NCBI GenBank assembly: GCA_023014485.1
Contig: JAJOZX010008840.1
Location: 108,700 to 172,699 of the forward strand
Length of the DNA stretch: 64,000 bases
Direction: 5' to 3'
Origin: Bathynomus jamesi
Lineage: Eukaryota > Arthropoda > Malacostraca > Isopoda > Cirolanidae
Shown here: positions 41,990 to 51,904 of the stretch, piece by piece
Position numbering within the stretch: position 1 is the first letter of the stretch
How the letters are laid out: the number at the start of each line of letters is the position of its first letter
The notes under the pieces: model-generated
What the model was told of the DNA's origin: nothing
What the model saw: the letters and a program-made list of their open reading frames with translations, nothing else
The model's database searches: none
Program-made: the position numbers and the translations under genes

Positions 41990-42689
41990 CCAGAACCTGA
42001 GATTATAATACATTGGCAGGCAACTGCCACCCATTTTTGTCGCATGAACAAAAATGGGTGGATCTTATAGGTTTTCTACCGCTGAGTTAAAAAAATGACT
42101 TCAAAATTTGTCTATCACCCACCAATATTGAGTGAATCGAAAATGAAATTTGGGCTAATTTATAGAGGTAATAGCAATATCAAAATAGAAAATGCATATT
42201 GAACTCGCCTAAAATGTTCACTGAGCGAAATCAAGTGAGTAACTGACAAATGAAAGTCAACAGTGACGTGCAGCAACTTATAAGCAGAGGAGCAGCAAGG
42301 GGCAGACCCAGCCCCCTTCCTATTCTGACTCAAATACTAATGTAAATTCGTGTGTCACTCTAAAATTGCGGGTGATAGAAAAATTCTGTTTTCATTTCCG
42401 TAATCAACGTAAAAAATTACATATAGTTCAAGTAAAAATATCTCTGTAACAAAAATTTTGTTGACCAGTGTTATCACATATTCGTTCTGTCGAGAAAGAA
42501 TGCAGGAAGGTATCTGTTTTTGGTCAAAAAAGTCAGTTCCTAAAGATGACAGTAAGCTCCAGTGAGGCATGAAATTAGCGCAACAACATTTACATTACTA
42601 TTTTGTTAAACATCATCATTAGGGGCAATTAAAGAAAAATATACAGTATATTAATTGGCTCACTTTTGAACATCAATGTCGTTAAAACG
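41990..42689. other. short hairpin and lone CACTA-like end
   Basis: CCACCCATTTTTGT (42027-42040) and its exact inverse (42048-42061) form a 14-bp hairpin with a 7-base loop. AAATTTTGTTGACCAGTG at 42453-42470 followed by TTA matches the right terminus of the CACTA-like element at 35985. Nothing else is recognised. Confidence 0.6.
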
Positions 42690-43171
42690 GCTACACTAAC
42701 AGTTTGGGCGTGCATTGGTTACTGAGGACTCGTTTCCTTTGACGTATCGAGAGATACGATGGATGGAAAGCGTTATTGCCACGTATTGAGAAACACACTG
42801 AGGTTTGCCACAGTTTACAAATGCGTTGACAGGAATTGGCTTTATTAACATGATGGAGCGCCGCCACATTACTCTGCAGCTGTCCGTGAGATTCTGGATA
42901 CGAACGTTGAAGAAAGATGGGTTGGGCGGCGAGGTCCCATCGAGTGGCCAGCCGGATCACCTTACTTAACCCCATGTGACTTCTGGTTTTGGGCTTATTG
43001 CGTGACAGACTCTACACTCCTGGTTTCATCTGTCCAAATGTGAATGTCCTTGGCCGCAGAATAGATGAACTGAAAAGGATTCCACTCGATATGTTAAGAA
43101 GAACAATGAAGAGTTTCACGGAGATAATCCACAAATGTATCACGGCGGATGAAGAACTCTTTGAAGATTAA
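42690..43171 (+). pseudogene. mariner-type transposase fragment
   Basis: Translated phrases in changing frames are LTVWACIGY (about 42696), HDGAPPHYSAAVREILDTNV (about 42851, second catalytic aspartate), RWVGRRGPIEWPAGSPYLTP with CDFW (about 42918, third aspartate), and after a frameshift RLYTPGFICPNVNVLGRRID then EDEELFED-like TADEELFED at the stop (43171). This is the C-terminal two thirds of a Tc1/mariner transposase. I could not delimit the element ends. Confidence 0.8.
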
Positions 43172-43300
43172 AATCCAATTTAACAAATTATTTGTGTGAA
43201 TAAAATTCTTAGACGTTTTGTTTGATTTGTTTCATTGGACACTTATCCGTATAATGTTAACTAAATAGTTGTATTTGTAAAATCCGTAGGCTTTCTCCCA

Positions 43301-43301
<1 letters not shown>

Positions 43302-43359
<58 letters not shown>

Positions 43360-43366
43360 TAAAATG
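43302..43366. repeat. (AT)n microsatellite with ATAA tail
   Basis: About 48 bases of AT followed by ATAAATAAATAAATAAA, which is probably the inverted 3' tail of the adjacent minus-strand LINE. Confidence 0.85.
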
Positions 43367-44290
43367 TTTCAGACCAACAAAGACCCGAGGATCCACTCAT
43401 GGCTGGTCTACCTAACTGTGTTCGTAATTGTGTATTGTGCATGTTCTCCGTGGTGGCGGAGGGGACCTAAATTTTACGTGGGTTCCGAACCACAAAGCCT
43501 TAATTTTACTACCTTAAACTATACCCAATCTATCAACATATGCGTCTAATCGATTTTTAAACTAATTACTTCTACTGGCAAACTATTCCAGCTATTTACT
43601 ATTCTATGCGTAAAAACGTTTTTGGCAACTGTTGTCTCGAACCTTCTACTTGTCAACTTACACCCGTTATTTCTAGCCCTATTATATTGAGATATTTCGA
43701 AAAAGTTATCTCTATCTACGTTATCGAACCCATTCATAATTTTTGAAAACCTGGATTAGATCACCCCTTAGCCTCCTAGTCTCGAGTGTAGTCAGTTTTA
43801 ACTCCTTAAGCCTATCCTCGTACTACTACTACGACCAAAGCGACGGAATCATCTTAGTTGCTCGTCTTTAAACTCTTTCGATTTTGTCTATATCTTTTCG
43901 CAAATGCGGATTCCAAAATTGGATCGCGTACTCCAAATGAAGCCTAACTAATGATTTATAAAGAGTAACAATAATATCGCGCGATTTGTATCAAAATTCC
44001 GAGCTATAAAACCTAACACTTTGTTCGCTTTATTGACCGCTGCTCTACTTTGTTTCGCTACTTTTAAATCACCAGTGACTATATCTCCTAAATCTTTTTC
44101 CTGCTCTACGCTTGCTAACTCCTTCCCTGATATACTATACGCAAAATTACCGTTACGCGAACCTATATGTAAAATTTTGCACTTATCGACGTTAAATCTC
44201 ATTTGCCATATGACCGACCAATAAACGATTTTATTCAGATCTTCCTGGATCGCCCTACCACCCAATCATTAATCGCCCTACCACCCTTTC
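43367..44290 (-). pseudogene. CR1-like LINE ORF2, C-terminal part
   Basis: The minus-strand frame at 44265-43950 reads IQEDLNKIVYWSVIWQMRFN, VDKCKILHIGSRN and EQEKDLGDIVTGDLKVAKQS, the region just after the RT catalytic box. A second frame (43737-43550) reads MNGFDNVDRDNFFEIS, ARNNGCKLTSRRFETT, VFTHRIVNSWNSLPVEV, the ORF2 C-terminus. Between them, remnants such as YAIQFWNPHLRK can be traced. The protein resembles the CR1-type LINE at 15.9-20.5 kb (GDLKVAKQ compared with SDLKFTKQ), but is a different subfamily with a (TTTA)n tail. Confidence 0.75.
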
Positions 44291-44291
44291 G

Positions 44292-44575
44292 TTTGCTTCC
44301 GCCCGAATTATTCATTCTGACAAAGTCAAGCTTTTCACAACATCTTGGACTTTATTTTATCGTGAAATCCAAACCACACCCCACCAGCAGCACAGCATCT
44401 TAACCACTAGGCTACCAAGGGTAGGGTACCCATTTATCTATCTACTAATTTCTTTGTGTGGAAGGATGAACAGCTGGGTTTTTGCTGCGCGCCGCCTGCC
44501 GTTACCAGGTCTCGATCCCGGGGCCGATGGATTCGTCGTCAGCGACGCTAACCACACCACAACACACTACAACAG
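44292..44575 (-). repeat. SINE with two tRNA-like modules (copy 2)
   Basis: Same order as the copy at 30741-31014: head 1 (GTTAGCGTCGCTGACGACG... with B-box GGGATCGAGACC), linker with AGCTGTTCATCCTTCC, head 2 (GGTAGCCTAGTGGTTAAGATG...GTGTGGTTTGGATTTCACG), tail through AAGCTTGACTTTGTC. Confidence 0.8.
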
Positions 44576-44644
44576 TGTGTATATATATATAATTTTTTTA
44601 TGCAGGAAGGAGGGGCTAAGGGCAAATGCCCGCAAAAACGCCCC
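44576..44644. other. spacer between SINE and LINE
   Basis: Short (AT)n and unremarkable sequence. Confidence 0.5.
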
Positions 44645-46202
44645 TCTCATAGAAGAAGCCAAAATCAAGGTCCGGAGTTTTCGAGATGCCTAGACACACT
44701 GCGCTTGAAAGATGGGAGGTCATAGACAGGAGGAAAGATGAATTGAGGAAGATTGTTCCAGAGTTCACCGGTTGAGTAGATGAAAGACTAAAAATACCGA
44801 TTAACCATTGCATTAGATAGTTGGACAGAATAGGAATGAGAGAGTGTAGAAAGTCTGGTACTGCGTATTCTCCTTAAAGGAGGACGCATGCAGTTAGAGA
44901 GTTCAGAAGAACAATGTCCGTTATGATAGTGATAGTAAAGAGAGAGTGAGGCAACATTGAGGGGAAGAGAGAGAGAGATTGAAGACAATAAGTAAGAGGT
45001 GGGAAATTGATGAGACGAAAAGCCTTTGATTCCACACGGTCAAGTACGGCTGTGTGGGTCGAACCACCCAACACATGAGAAGCATACTCCATACAGGGAC
45101 GAACAAAACCCCTGTACAGAGACAGCAACTGAATAGGGGTGAAGAAACCGCGGATGCGGTACAGCACACTTAATCTCTTAGCTGTTTTAGAAAGAGAGTA
45201 TATGTGATCTTTCCAGGAAAGTTCACGAGAAAAGGAAACGCCAAGAATGTTAAAAGAAGAAGGATTGAGTTGTGAAAATAAAAACCCACTCTAATAGACA
45301 GTTTATTTCCACAACAGTTTCGATGCCCACTGGTTTTTACTTTCATATTTTGACCTTCACGTAGAAAAAAGTTTTTTTTTTTGCATAGTCGCCCCATAGC
45401 CGCCTCATGCGAATCATGAAGCGACTGCTGCGAGGGACGCTTTGCGAAGCGGGTGAAGAAGTGAAGAGTGGAATCATCGGCATAGGAGTGAATAGGACAG
45501 GAAGTGCGAATTAAAAGATCATTAATAAATAAAAGGAAAAGAGTGGGTGACAGGACAGAACACTGAGGAACACCACTGTTAATATCTTTAGGAGAAGAAC
45601 AGTGGCCATCTACAACTGCAGTGCAGCTATAGATCGTCCAGAAAGGAAATTAGAGATAAAGGCACAGATAGAAGGATAGAAACCGAAGGAGGGCAGTTTG
45701 GAAATTAAAGGTTTGTGCCAGACTCTATCAAAAGCTTTCGATATGTCTAGCGCAATAGCAAAGGTTTCACCGAAATCCCGAAAGGAGGATGACCAAAAGT
45801 CGGAGAGATGTGCAAGAAGATCGCCAGTAGAGCGTCCCTTGCGGAATCCATACTGACGATCTGAAAGAAGATTGTGAGAAGAGAAGTGTTTAAGAATCTT
45901 CCTATTAAGGACAGATTCAAAAACTTTAGAAACAAGAAATCAAAGCAATTGGATGATAGTTGGAGGGTTGAGAGCGGTCACCCTTTTTTGGGGCAGGCTG
46001 AATGAAAGCGAACTTCCAGCAGGAAAGAAAAGTACCAGATGAAAGACAAAGACAAAGACAAAGACGAAGAGTTGGCCTAGGCAGTGTCACCACAGAAGCA
46101 CAGTTCTTAAGAACAACAGGAGGAACACCATCAGGACCATACGCCTTCCTAGAGTTGAGCCCAGATAGGGCAGAAAAAACATCTGTAGAAGAAATTCTAA
46201 TT

Positions 46203-46203
<1 letters not shown>
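44645..46203 (-). mobile_element. Jockey-like LINE, 5'-truncated (copy B)
   Basis: Same family as 22855-25560. The minus-strand coding order runs from FLPYLGSTLGRRMVLMVF (46160, RT start) through SYADD-region remnants (45480-45560) to the C-terminus FFTPIQLLSLYRGFVRPCME, SHVLGGSTHTAVLDRVESKA (45150-45010), with SLPLNVASLSLYYHYHNGHC (44970-44910) and RRIRSTRLSTLSHSYS. It lacks the MITE found in copy A. An apparent insertion with a T-run at 45290-45400 breaks the RT palm/thumb area. The 5' end abuts an AT repeat and the Penelope-like element. Confidence 0.8.

Positions 46204-46242
<39 letters not shown>
46204..46242. repeat. (AT)n microsatellite
   Basis: Perfect AT array separating the LINE from the Penelope-like element. 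Confidence 0.95.
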
Positions 46243-46244
<2 letters not shown>

Positions 46245-46312
46245 GATGAATTTCACAATAAAACACGTGAAATGAATAAATGCTGCAAACCCACAAGAAG
46301 AAAAAAAAAACG

Positions 46313-46358
46313 ATTCCAAGGCCTTTCGTGTATTCAAAGCTACACCTCGTCAGGGAAT
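46313..46358 (-). ncRNA. hammerhead ribozyme-like motif (Penelope copy C)
   Basis: Minus strand reads ATTCC-CTGACGA-G-GTGTA-(8-base loop)-TACAC-GAAA-GGCCTT-GGAAT. The core (CTGANGA, GAAA) matches copies A and B, while stem I (GGAAT/ATTCC), stem II (GTGTA/TACAC) and the palindromic stem III (AGGCCT) have different sequences that still pair. One extra base precedes stem II, as in the other copies. Confidence 0.7.
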
Positions 46359-46426
46359 GAAGATAAAAGGCGAGGTGCCCATAAATATATACAATGTAGA
46401 GGAAAAACAAAACAATTAGCACATAC

Positions 46427-47368
46427 TTAACAAGGGTTAGTGAGAGGCAAAAGAAATTTTAACATGATATCGTCAATTTTATACGTCCCCGCACTGTTAT
46501 TGAAGTTGTTTTTAAAATGAATAAATGCACATTCTAGAATATTTCGTTCTATTATATCTCTGTTTTTAACAAGCGCTTTAGAACTATCCCACTTGATGCT
46601 ATGGTTACATCTATACATATGGTTAAATAAAGCATTGGAAGTATTAGCTGTTCTACAAGCATATTTATGCTGTTTTACCCTAATATCTAACGTTTTACCG
46701 GTTTGGCCTATATATACTGAGTTACATTGTGTACATCCGATCGAATACACACAACCAACAACATCATCAGGGCTATTCTTTATTAGGCGTGATTTAACAG
46801 TATTATTATACTTAAAGATTACATTAATGCCAATTGCTTTAAGTACAGTTGGAAGGTATTGAAAATTAACATGGTAAGGTAGGCTAAGGATATTTTTACG
46901 CTGAAATTCCTTTACAATTACATTATTATAATACCTATTCTTGGCTTTCTTAAGACAGTTATCTAAAAATGAAATAGGATAACATAATTTAGTACCAATA
47001 TTCATGATATTGCATAACTCGGAATCTAAAAATTCAGGACTGACAACTCTCAATGCTCGAAGAAACATAGCAGAGAAAATAGAGGATTTAATCGAAGGAT
47101 GATGGTCAGAATAAAAATGCACGTAAGAGTTATTATTAGTAGGCTTACGGTAGACTTCATATTTGAACTGATTAGAGCATCTCCAAATTTTTAGATCAAG
47201 AAAAGATAGGCTTCCATCATTTTCTTTTTCAACTGTAAACTTAATAGATGGGACTAAATTGTTGAGCCTACCAAGAAATAAGTCCACATCCAAATTATTA
47301 GGCCAAAGGCATAAAATATCATCTATATACCTGTACCAAACCAGGTTAAAATTAACAATCGTAGGCAA
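46427..47368 (-). CDS. Penelope-like RT C-terminus and GIY-YIG endonuclease
   Basis: A 313-residue open frame. Residues 11-20 (WYRYIDDILC) are the RT catalytic box with its aspartate pair. Then KFTVEKENDGSLSFLDLKIW and YRKPTNNNSYVHFYSDHHPS mark the thumb region. The nuclease lies at about 205-240: GCVYSIGCTQCNSVYIGQTG, then LDIRVKQHKYA, with the GIY-like CVY, YIG and the conserved arginine intact; the glutamate is probably in ERNILECAFIHF (about residue 276). The methionine is internal; the true protein starts in the next frame upstream, after a disruption near 47370-47500 where GLAMGNPLSPVLANLYMEIF is readable. It ends with LPLTNPC and a natural stop. Confidence 0.9.
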   Translation of the reverse strand: MPTIVNFNLVWYRYIDDILCLWPNNLDVDLFLGRLNNLVPSIKFTVEKENDGSLSFLDLKIWRCSNQFKYEVYRKPTNNNSYVHFYSDHHPSIKSSIFSAMFLRALRVVSPEFLDSELCNIMNIGTKLCYPISFLDNCLKKAKNRYYNNVIVKEFQRKNILSLPYHVNFQYLPTVLKAIGINVIFKYNNTVKSRLIKNSPDDVVGCVYSIGCTQCNSVYIGQTGKTLDIRVKQHKYACRTANTSNALFNHMYRCNHSIKWDSSKALVKNRDIIERNILECAFIHFKNNFNNSAGTYKIDDIMLKFLLPLTNPC

Positions 47369-47501
47369 AATTCTACTTTCAAAAAATTTCCATATATAAA
47401 TTAGCTAGTACAGGTGAAAGGGGATTTCCCATAGCCAATCCAAACGACATAACATAAAACTTATTTTCAAACTGAAATTTACAATCTTTGACACAGCTTA
47501 A

Positions 47502-48593
47502 TTAACTCAATAAGAGTGTTGTGTGAACAGGGAAAGAATATTCAGAAATCTTATCTTTTAAAAAATCAAGTAGGTCATCAACAGGGACTTTTGTGAATAG
47601 CGAGCATACATCGAAGCTTACCAATTTGAAATTAGGGTCATTAGGGAACTTCAGTTTGTCAATAAGATCCATGCTATTTACAATATGTGACTCAGAAATA
47701 GAGCCAACTAACGGCGTTAATAAACTAACTAACCATTTTGATAGCTTATAGGTTACGGAGCCCACTGAGCTAACAATAGGCCTCATGGGATTATTAACTT
47801 TGTGTGTTTTTACTAAGCCGTACAGATATGGTAGTGACGAATTGATACTAAGAAACTGCTGTGAAAGCCCATTATAGTTATTTTTTAATATTTCTCTTAA
47901 TTTTCTGTTAAACATTTTATTAACATCCTCCAATGGGTCTCTATTTAGAGGTTTGTACGTGTCACGATTACTTAATAACGTATTCATCTTTTCAACATAG
48001 CTGTTTTTGTCCATGATGACGATCGAATTGGATTTGTCCGCTTTAGTAATATGTAATGAATCATTATTTTTCAGTGTTTTTAGGGCTTTTTCAAACCTCA
48101 AAGGATAATTCGATTCAAACTTCGTATTAAAAGCACGATACACACAACCTTTGGCTAAAGTCACCTCACTTTCGGAAATATTACTATGTTTTTCAAAATT
48201 AATAAAAGACTTAGCAATCAGTAAAATGCTGGGCTTTTTTGGGACTGAGAAACCTAACCCAAAACCTAACGCACATTTCATATTGAAGTCTAGTTCTTGG
48301 GACAACAAGTTAACAATATTACTAAAATCACTTTTTTTAGTCCAGTAACTATTACGAATTAAATCCTCCAGTCTATTGTTTAATTTCCTATTCTGAGTTC
48401 TGCATCTTCTACGTAAGTTGTTGTAAATATCATCCAAAAGTGTACTTCTCCACGCATGAGGAACGGTGGAAAAAAATATATTTTTTCTTACTTCGGACTC
48501 TCTGAAGGCGTTCTTCACTTCAATGCGGGCTATATTAATATGTTTCTTTAAAATAATCCTTTCGGTGTCACCAAACGGCGTATCGTCCAACAT
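47502..48593 (-). CDS. Penelope-like reverse transcriptase N-terminal part
   Basis: A 363-residue open frame beginning MLDDTPFGDTERIILKKHIN; the same frame is open further upstream (LRSIFRSYRSAIAHAHSLKN and DFLRKCYSEKVIPKSLLGRR), to about 48757, so the real start is upstream. Motifs are LHITKADKSNSIVIMDKNSY (about 199-218), LPYLYGLVKTHKVNNPMRPI (about 268-287) with VSSVGSVTYKLSKWLVSLL, and KLVSFDVCSLFTKVPVDDLL, RT motif A with its aspartate. This is the fingers and palm of a Penelope-type RT, which is related to telomerase. The frame ends by mutation just before GLAMGNPLSP; one or two indels would separate it from the downstream frame. Confidence 0.88.
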   Translation of the reverse strand: MLDDTPFGDTERIILKKHINIARIEVKNAFRESEVRKNIFFSTVPHAWRSTLLDDIYNNLRRRCRTQNRKLNNRLEDLIRNSYWTKKSDFSNIVNLLSQELDFNMKCALGFGLGFSVPKKPSILLIAKSFINFEKHSNISESEVTLAKGCVYRAFNTKFESNYPLRFEKALKTLKNNDSLHITKADKSNSIVIMDKNSYVEKMNTLLSNRDTYKPLNRDPLEDVNKMFNRKLREILKNNYNGLSQQFLSINSSLPYLYGLVKTHKVNNPMRPIVSSVGSVTYKLSKWLVSLLTPLVGSISESHIVNSMDLIDKLKFPNDPNFKLVSFDVCSLFTKVPVDDLLDFLKDKISEYSFPVHTTLLLS

Positions 48594-48790
48594 ACGGTAT
48601 CGTCTTCCAAGCAGGGATTTTGGGATGACTTTTTCACTATAACACTTCCTAAGGAAATCGAATTGGTTCTTAAGAGAATGTGCATGAGCAATAGCAGAAC
48701 GGTAACTTCTAAAAATCGATCGGAGAGAAGGGAATATGGTTGTAAAAAGAGAAACAGGGAAGAGGACACGCGTATATCTATATAATATAT

Positions 48791-48814
48791 ATATATCAGA
48801 GAGAGAGAGAGAGA
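48791..48814. repeat. (GA)n, inverted CT tail of CR1 copy 2
   Basis: AGAGAG run then GTTAGAGTTACAAGG, i.e. the CT-rich 3' tail of the LINE on the minus strand. Confidence 0.9.
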
Positions 48815-50165
48815 GTTAGAGTTACAAGGAAAAGAAGTACATCAAAAGGCCTTGCGGCCCATGCCGAGGAGGTACCAATGGCAACGGGTGACAGGGAAAA
48901 TTTCCTACACTCTCAAATACTGTGCAGGATTCGGTCTAACCTTTTCTAGAACAGATCCACAGAAGAACTGTTCACAACTTCTGAAGGTAGCCTGTTCCAC
49001 GTGTCACAAATCTTATAGGTAAAGTAATTCCCACACACACTTGTCTTAAACCGTTTCAAATCCAACTTCCAACCATTGTTGCGAGTCGGGTTACAATCTC
49101 CTTGTTCCGAAATTGAAATTGCCTCCTCATATAACCCAACAGCTTCTGGGCTTTCTTTACTACCTCTACGCACTGTTTGGTAAACTTAAGGTCACTGCTA
49201 ATTAGCACACCCAAGTCCTTTTCGAAATCAGCGGCCTCGATATTATTCCCCAACATGGAGTAGTCCGACTTGGCATTGGCGTAGCCGATGTGCATGACCT
49301 TGTATTTACCCAAGTTAAACTGCATTTGCCATTTTTCGGACCACTTTCCTATCCTACCAAGGTCCGCACGCAGTTGCTCGGTCGCTTCGAGCGTCCCAGC
49401 ATTGGCCCCAAGCTTGGTGTCATCGGCGAATTTGGCGATCCTACTGACGATGCCACCGTCGATATCATTTATGTAAATGATAAATAACAATGGCCCAAAA
49501 ACGGAACCCTGAGGAACCCCGCTAGTAACCAAGGCCCAACCCGAAATAGCCCCTTTAATTACAACCCTCCTATTCTTCAACCAGTTTTCAATCCAGCTAC
49601 CTACTTCCCCACCGATACCCAGCGCGCGCATTTTGGCCATTAGCCGGCGGTGAGGTACCTTATCAAAGGCTTTCTGAAAGTCAAGATAAGGTATATCAAT
49701 AGCCCTACTCTTATCATACTCACTCCACATGATGTGGAAAAACTCGAGCAAGTTGGTGAGACACGACCTATGCCGTCTAAACCCATGTTGGGAGTCCCCA
49801 AGCAATTTGTAGGAATCCAAATGGTCAACGATCTTATCTGCTATTATTCCCTCTAATAATTAATTTACCTACAACCGAAGTGAGACTAATGGGACGATAG
49901 TTCCCTGACCCATCTTCAACGATTTGTTGAAGACTGTAGCCGGGTGGGGAGCCACCTGGTCGCGCACCTCCCACAACACACTGGGGAGGAACTGGTTTGG
50001 CCCAGGAACCTTAAACGCGCTCAGTTTCTCTATTCTATCGGCAACGACTGTCGCGGTACACCGAACACTATCCAGGCCAGCACCTTCGTGCCTGACGCCT
50101 GGCTCGAGGATGACGCGGGTGTCCTCCCTGGTGAACGTGAACACTCCCGCAAAGTACTCATTCAG
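48815..50165 (-). mobile_element. CR1-type LINE, 5'-truncated (copy 2)
   Basis: Same family as 15855-20464: 3' UTR with GGCCTTGCGGCCCATGCCG, ORF2 C-terminal half, and a 5' truncation inside ORF2 at about 50165. The truncation point directly abuts a (GA)n run that belongs to the tail of a third copy. Confidence 0.9.
48900..50165 (-). pseudogene. CR1-type LINE ORF2, C-terminal half
   Basis: Minus-strand product from 50165: KLNEYFAGVFTFTREDTRVI (the segment missing in the full-length copy), VRHEGAGLDSVRCTATVVAD, FKVPGPNQFLPSVLWEVRDQ, then after a frameshift at about 49850 a 254-residue frame: SYKLLGDSQHGFRRHRSCLT, YLDFQKAFDKVPHRRLMAKM (RT motif A), TSGVPQGSVFGPLLFIIYIN, IAKFADDTKLGAN (catalytic box at about 49430) and DLKFTKQCVEVVKKAQKLLG. 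About 240 bases encoding the thumb (QFWSPTLRKDIER of copy 1) are deleted near 49090. It ends NSSSVDLF.. near 48930. Confidence 0.85.
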
Positions 50166-50169
50166 CTTA

Positions 50170-50310
50170 CAGAGAGAGAGAGAGAGAGTTAGAGAGAGAG
50201 AAAGTTAGAGAGTTACAAGGAAAAGAAGTACCTCAAAAGGCCTTGCGGTCCATACCGAGGAGGTGCCAATGGCAACGGGTGCCAGGAAAAATTCCTACAC
50301 CTTCAAATAG
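50170..50310 (-). mobile_element. CR1-type LINE 3' tail (copy 3)
   Basis: (GA)n with GTTAGAGAGAG, then GTTACAAGGAAAAGAAGTAC and GGCCTTGCGGTCCATACCG: the last ~110 bp of the family 3' UTR plus its CT tail, on the minus strand. The rest of the element is absent. Confidence 0.85.
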
Positions 50311-51019
50311 AAAGTACAGAGAGGACTCCTCTTTTATTTTAAAATCTATTATAAAATCAAATCGAATTTTAAATGCAATTAAATTAATATACAACATTTT
50401 AGATAAAGAAAAATTAACGACAAAACAATGAAATGCTGTTATGAAATATCAAAATTCGAGAACCGCGATGCGCTTATCTAACAGAAACGAAAAGTAACAC
50501 CTGGTCAGGAGAAAGCAATATCTGTCTAGGAAAATGCTAGCGATTTATTTCCTTTAATTATTTACACTGTGCTGGTTTTTACTTTTTAATTATATGAAAT
50601 TCACTGAGTACAACGAATATTTTAAAAACGAACACCATAAATATGTAAGAATTTCTTTTAAAATAGATTTATCTAAAATGTTTCATATAGTGTATACATA
50701 TTTTAGTGATTACTCGAACCCTTCCTTGCTCCTTCACGCAATTCGATTCAGCGTCCCCCACGCCATCCATCATGCCATGAATAGGGTTATTTAGTGCAAA
50801 AAGAACGAATTTTAGTCTTTTCGTGCTACCGTTTTTGTTGTCAAAGTTGATCTTTTTACTGTGCAAATATTTTGTTAAATAAGAAATCCTTTCTCTCAGT
50901 TCTTTCCCTGCGGCGGTTCGGAGTCCAGTTCTCTCTTCCTTCTTGGTGTTGGATTCAGCGAGTGTGATAAGTTAGAAAGTAATAGAAAAGTGTTGAGGTT
51001 GTTTGTGTTGGTTGGGTTG
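50311..51019. other. no gene recognised
   Basis: AT-rich left part, then unassigned sequence. Nothing identified on either strand. Confidence 0.5.
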
Positions 51020-51222
51020 CTTAACCTCCTTCGGAACACCTAAGGTCGTACGACGGAGGCGACCTACAGTTTTACGTGAGATGCGAAGCACTGGTCGCTA
51101 CATATTCTGAACGCGGAGGACGGTCTCCCATCCAACTACTCTCCAGACCCAATGTCGTTTAACTTCGCTGATCATCAGAAAACGACGTTACGACACTGGC
51201 CACGACGTACCCAGCTTTAGGG
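51020..51222 (-). repeat. 5S rRNA-derived SINE (copy 2, best preserved)
   Basis: Minus strand from about 51220: TACGTCGTGGCCAGTGTCG (5S start), GATCAGCGAAGTTAAACGAC, ATTGGGTCTGGAGAGTAGTT, GGATGGGAGACCG, i.e. a full-length 5S-like head with its internal promoter boxes. The body continues ATATGTAGCGACCAGTGCTT, CACGTAAAACTGTAGGTCGC and onwards. Copies 1 and 3 share the body. Confidence 0.75.
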
Positions 51223-51578
51223 TGTCAGTTCTAAGGAAAGTGATTGGGGCCTTTTGTAGGACAAAATTTTCGACCGAAGGGACAAATTCTTGAGACGTCT
51301 AGAAATTTTCCTCAAATGTAGATTTTCTTGACGAAAGTGTCTGAACCTCCACAGGCAAAGACGACAAAATATAAAATGATCTAATCTGGCCTATCAAAAC
51401 TTCATCTAACGAAATTTAATTTAAATTTCCTAACCTAACCTAACCCACCCTAACTTAACTCTACCTTACCTTGATTCACGAGAACAGATATAGAAGTTTC
51501 GTAGACGATAAAATTCGAGCAAAATCTTCCCAGACATTATTTCGAAAAAAACTCTACTCTAGTTTGTGTTGTTTAAAG

Positions 51579-51896
51579 CAGTGGTCCTCAAACTTCTTCA
51601 ATGAGGCCCCCTCCAGGAAGAGTAATAATGTAGCGCCCCCTCGAATATAACAAGCCTGTGTCATCTGATAATTTGGGATTTTACGTTAACTGTACCGTAA
51701 ACAGTACAGAATCTAAATCTGAATTTTAAAAATGGATGTACGTTGATTTAAAACCTCTCATATTTTGCTCATTATTTTGAATTATTGCATAAAAAATACT
51801 TTTAAAATTAAGTAAAGTTATAGAGGTTTGTACGTTTCTGCGGATAACCCTTCGCACATTGTCTTGAGGTCGCGCCCCATAGTTTGAGAAACACTG
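51579..51896. mobile_element. hAT (Charlie-like) MITE
   Basis: Starts CAGTGGTCCTCAAACTTC and ends TAGTTTGAGAAACACTG, flanked by the exact 8-bp duplication GTTTAAAG (51571-51578 and 51897-51904). Both ends have GCGCCCC-type subterminal text. The terminus is the classic hAT/Charlie consensus. Confidence 0.95.
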
Positions 51897-51904
51897 GTTT
51901 AAAG

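Larger units (their letters stand above)
46243..48790 (-). mobile_element. Penelope-like retroelement, near full length (copy C)
   Basis: The minus-strand layout is a coding region from about 48760 to 46427 (RT then GIY-YIG endonuclease), a 3' UTR, and a hammerhead-like motif (46313-46358) near the 3' end. One disruption (about 47370-47500) separates two long frames. AT repeats lie at both ends. It is a different subfamily from copies A and B. Confidence 0.9.

Noticed and set aside
48151..48348. Plus-strand frame within the Penelope-like element
   Set aside because: Antisense to the reverse transcriptase frame at 47502-48593.
51090..51222. Functional 5S rRNA gene
   Set aside because: The 5S-like part is diverged and is followed by a body shared with two other dispersed copies, so a SINE is more likely.
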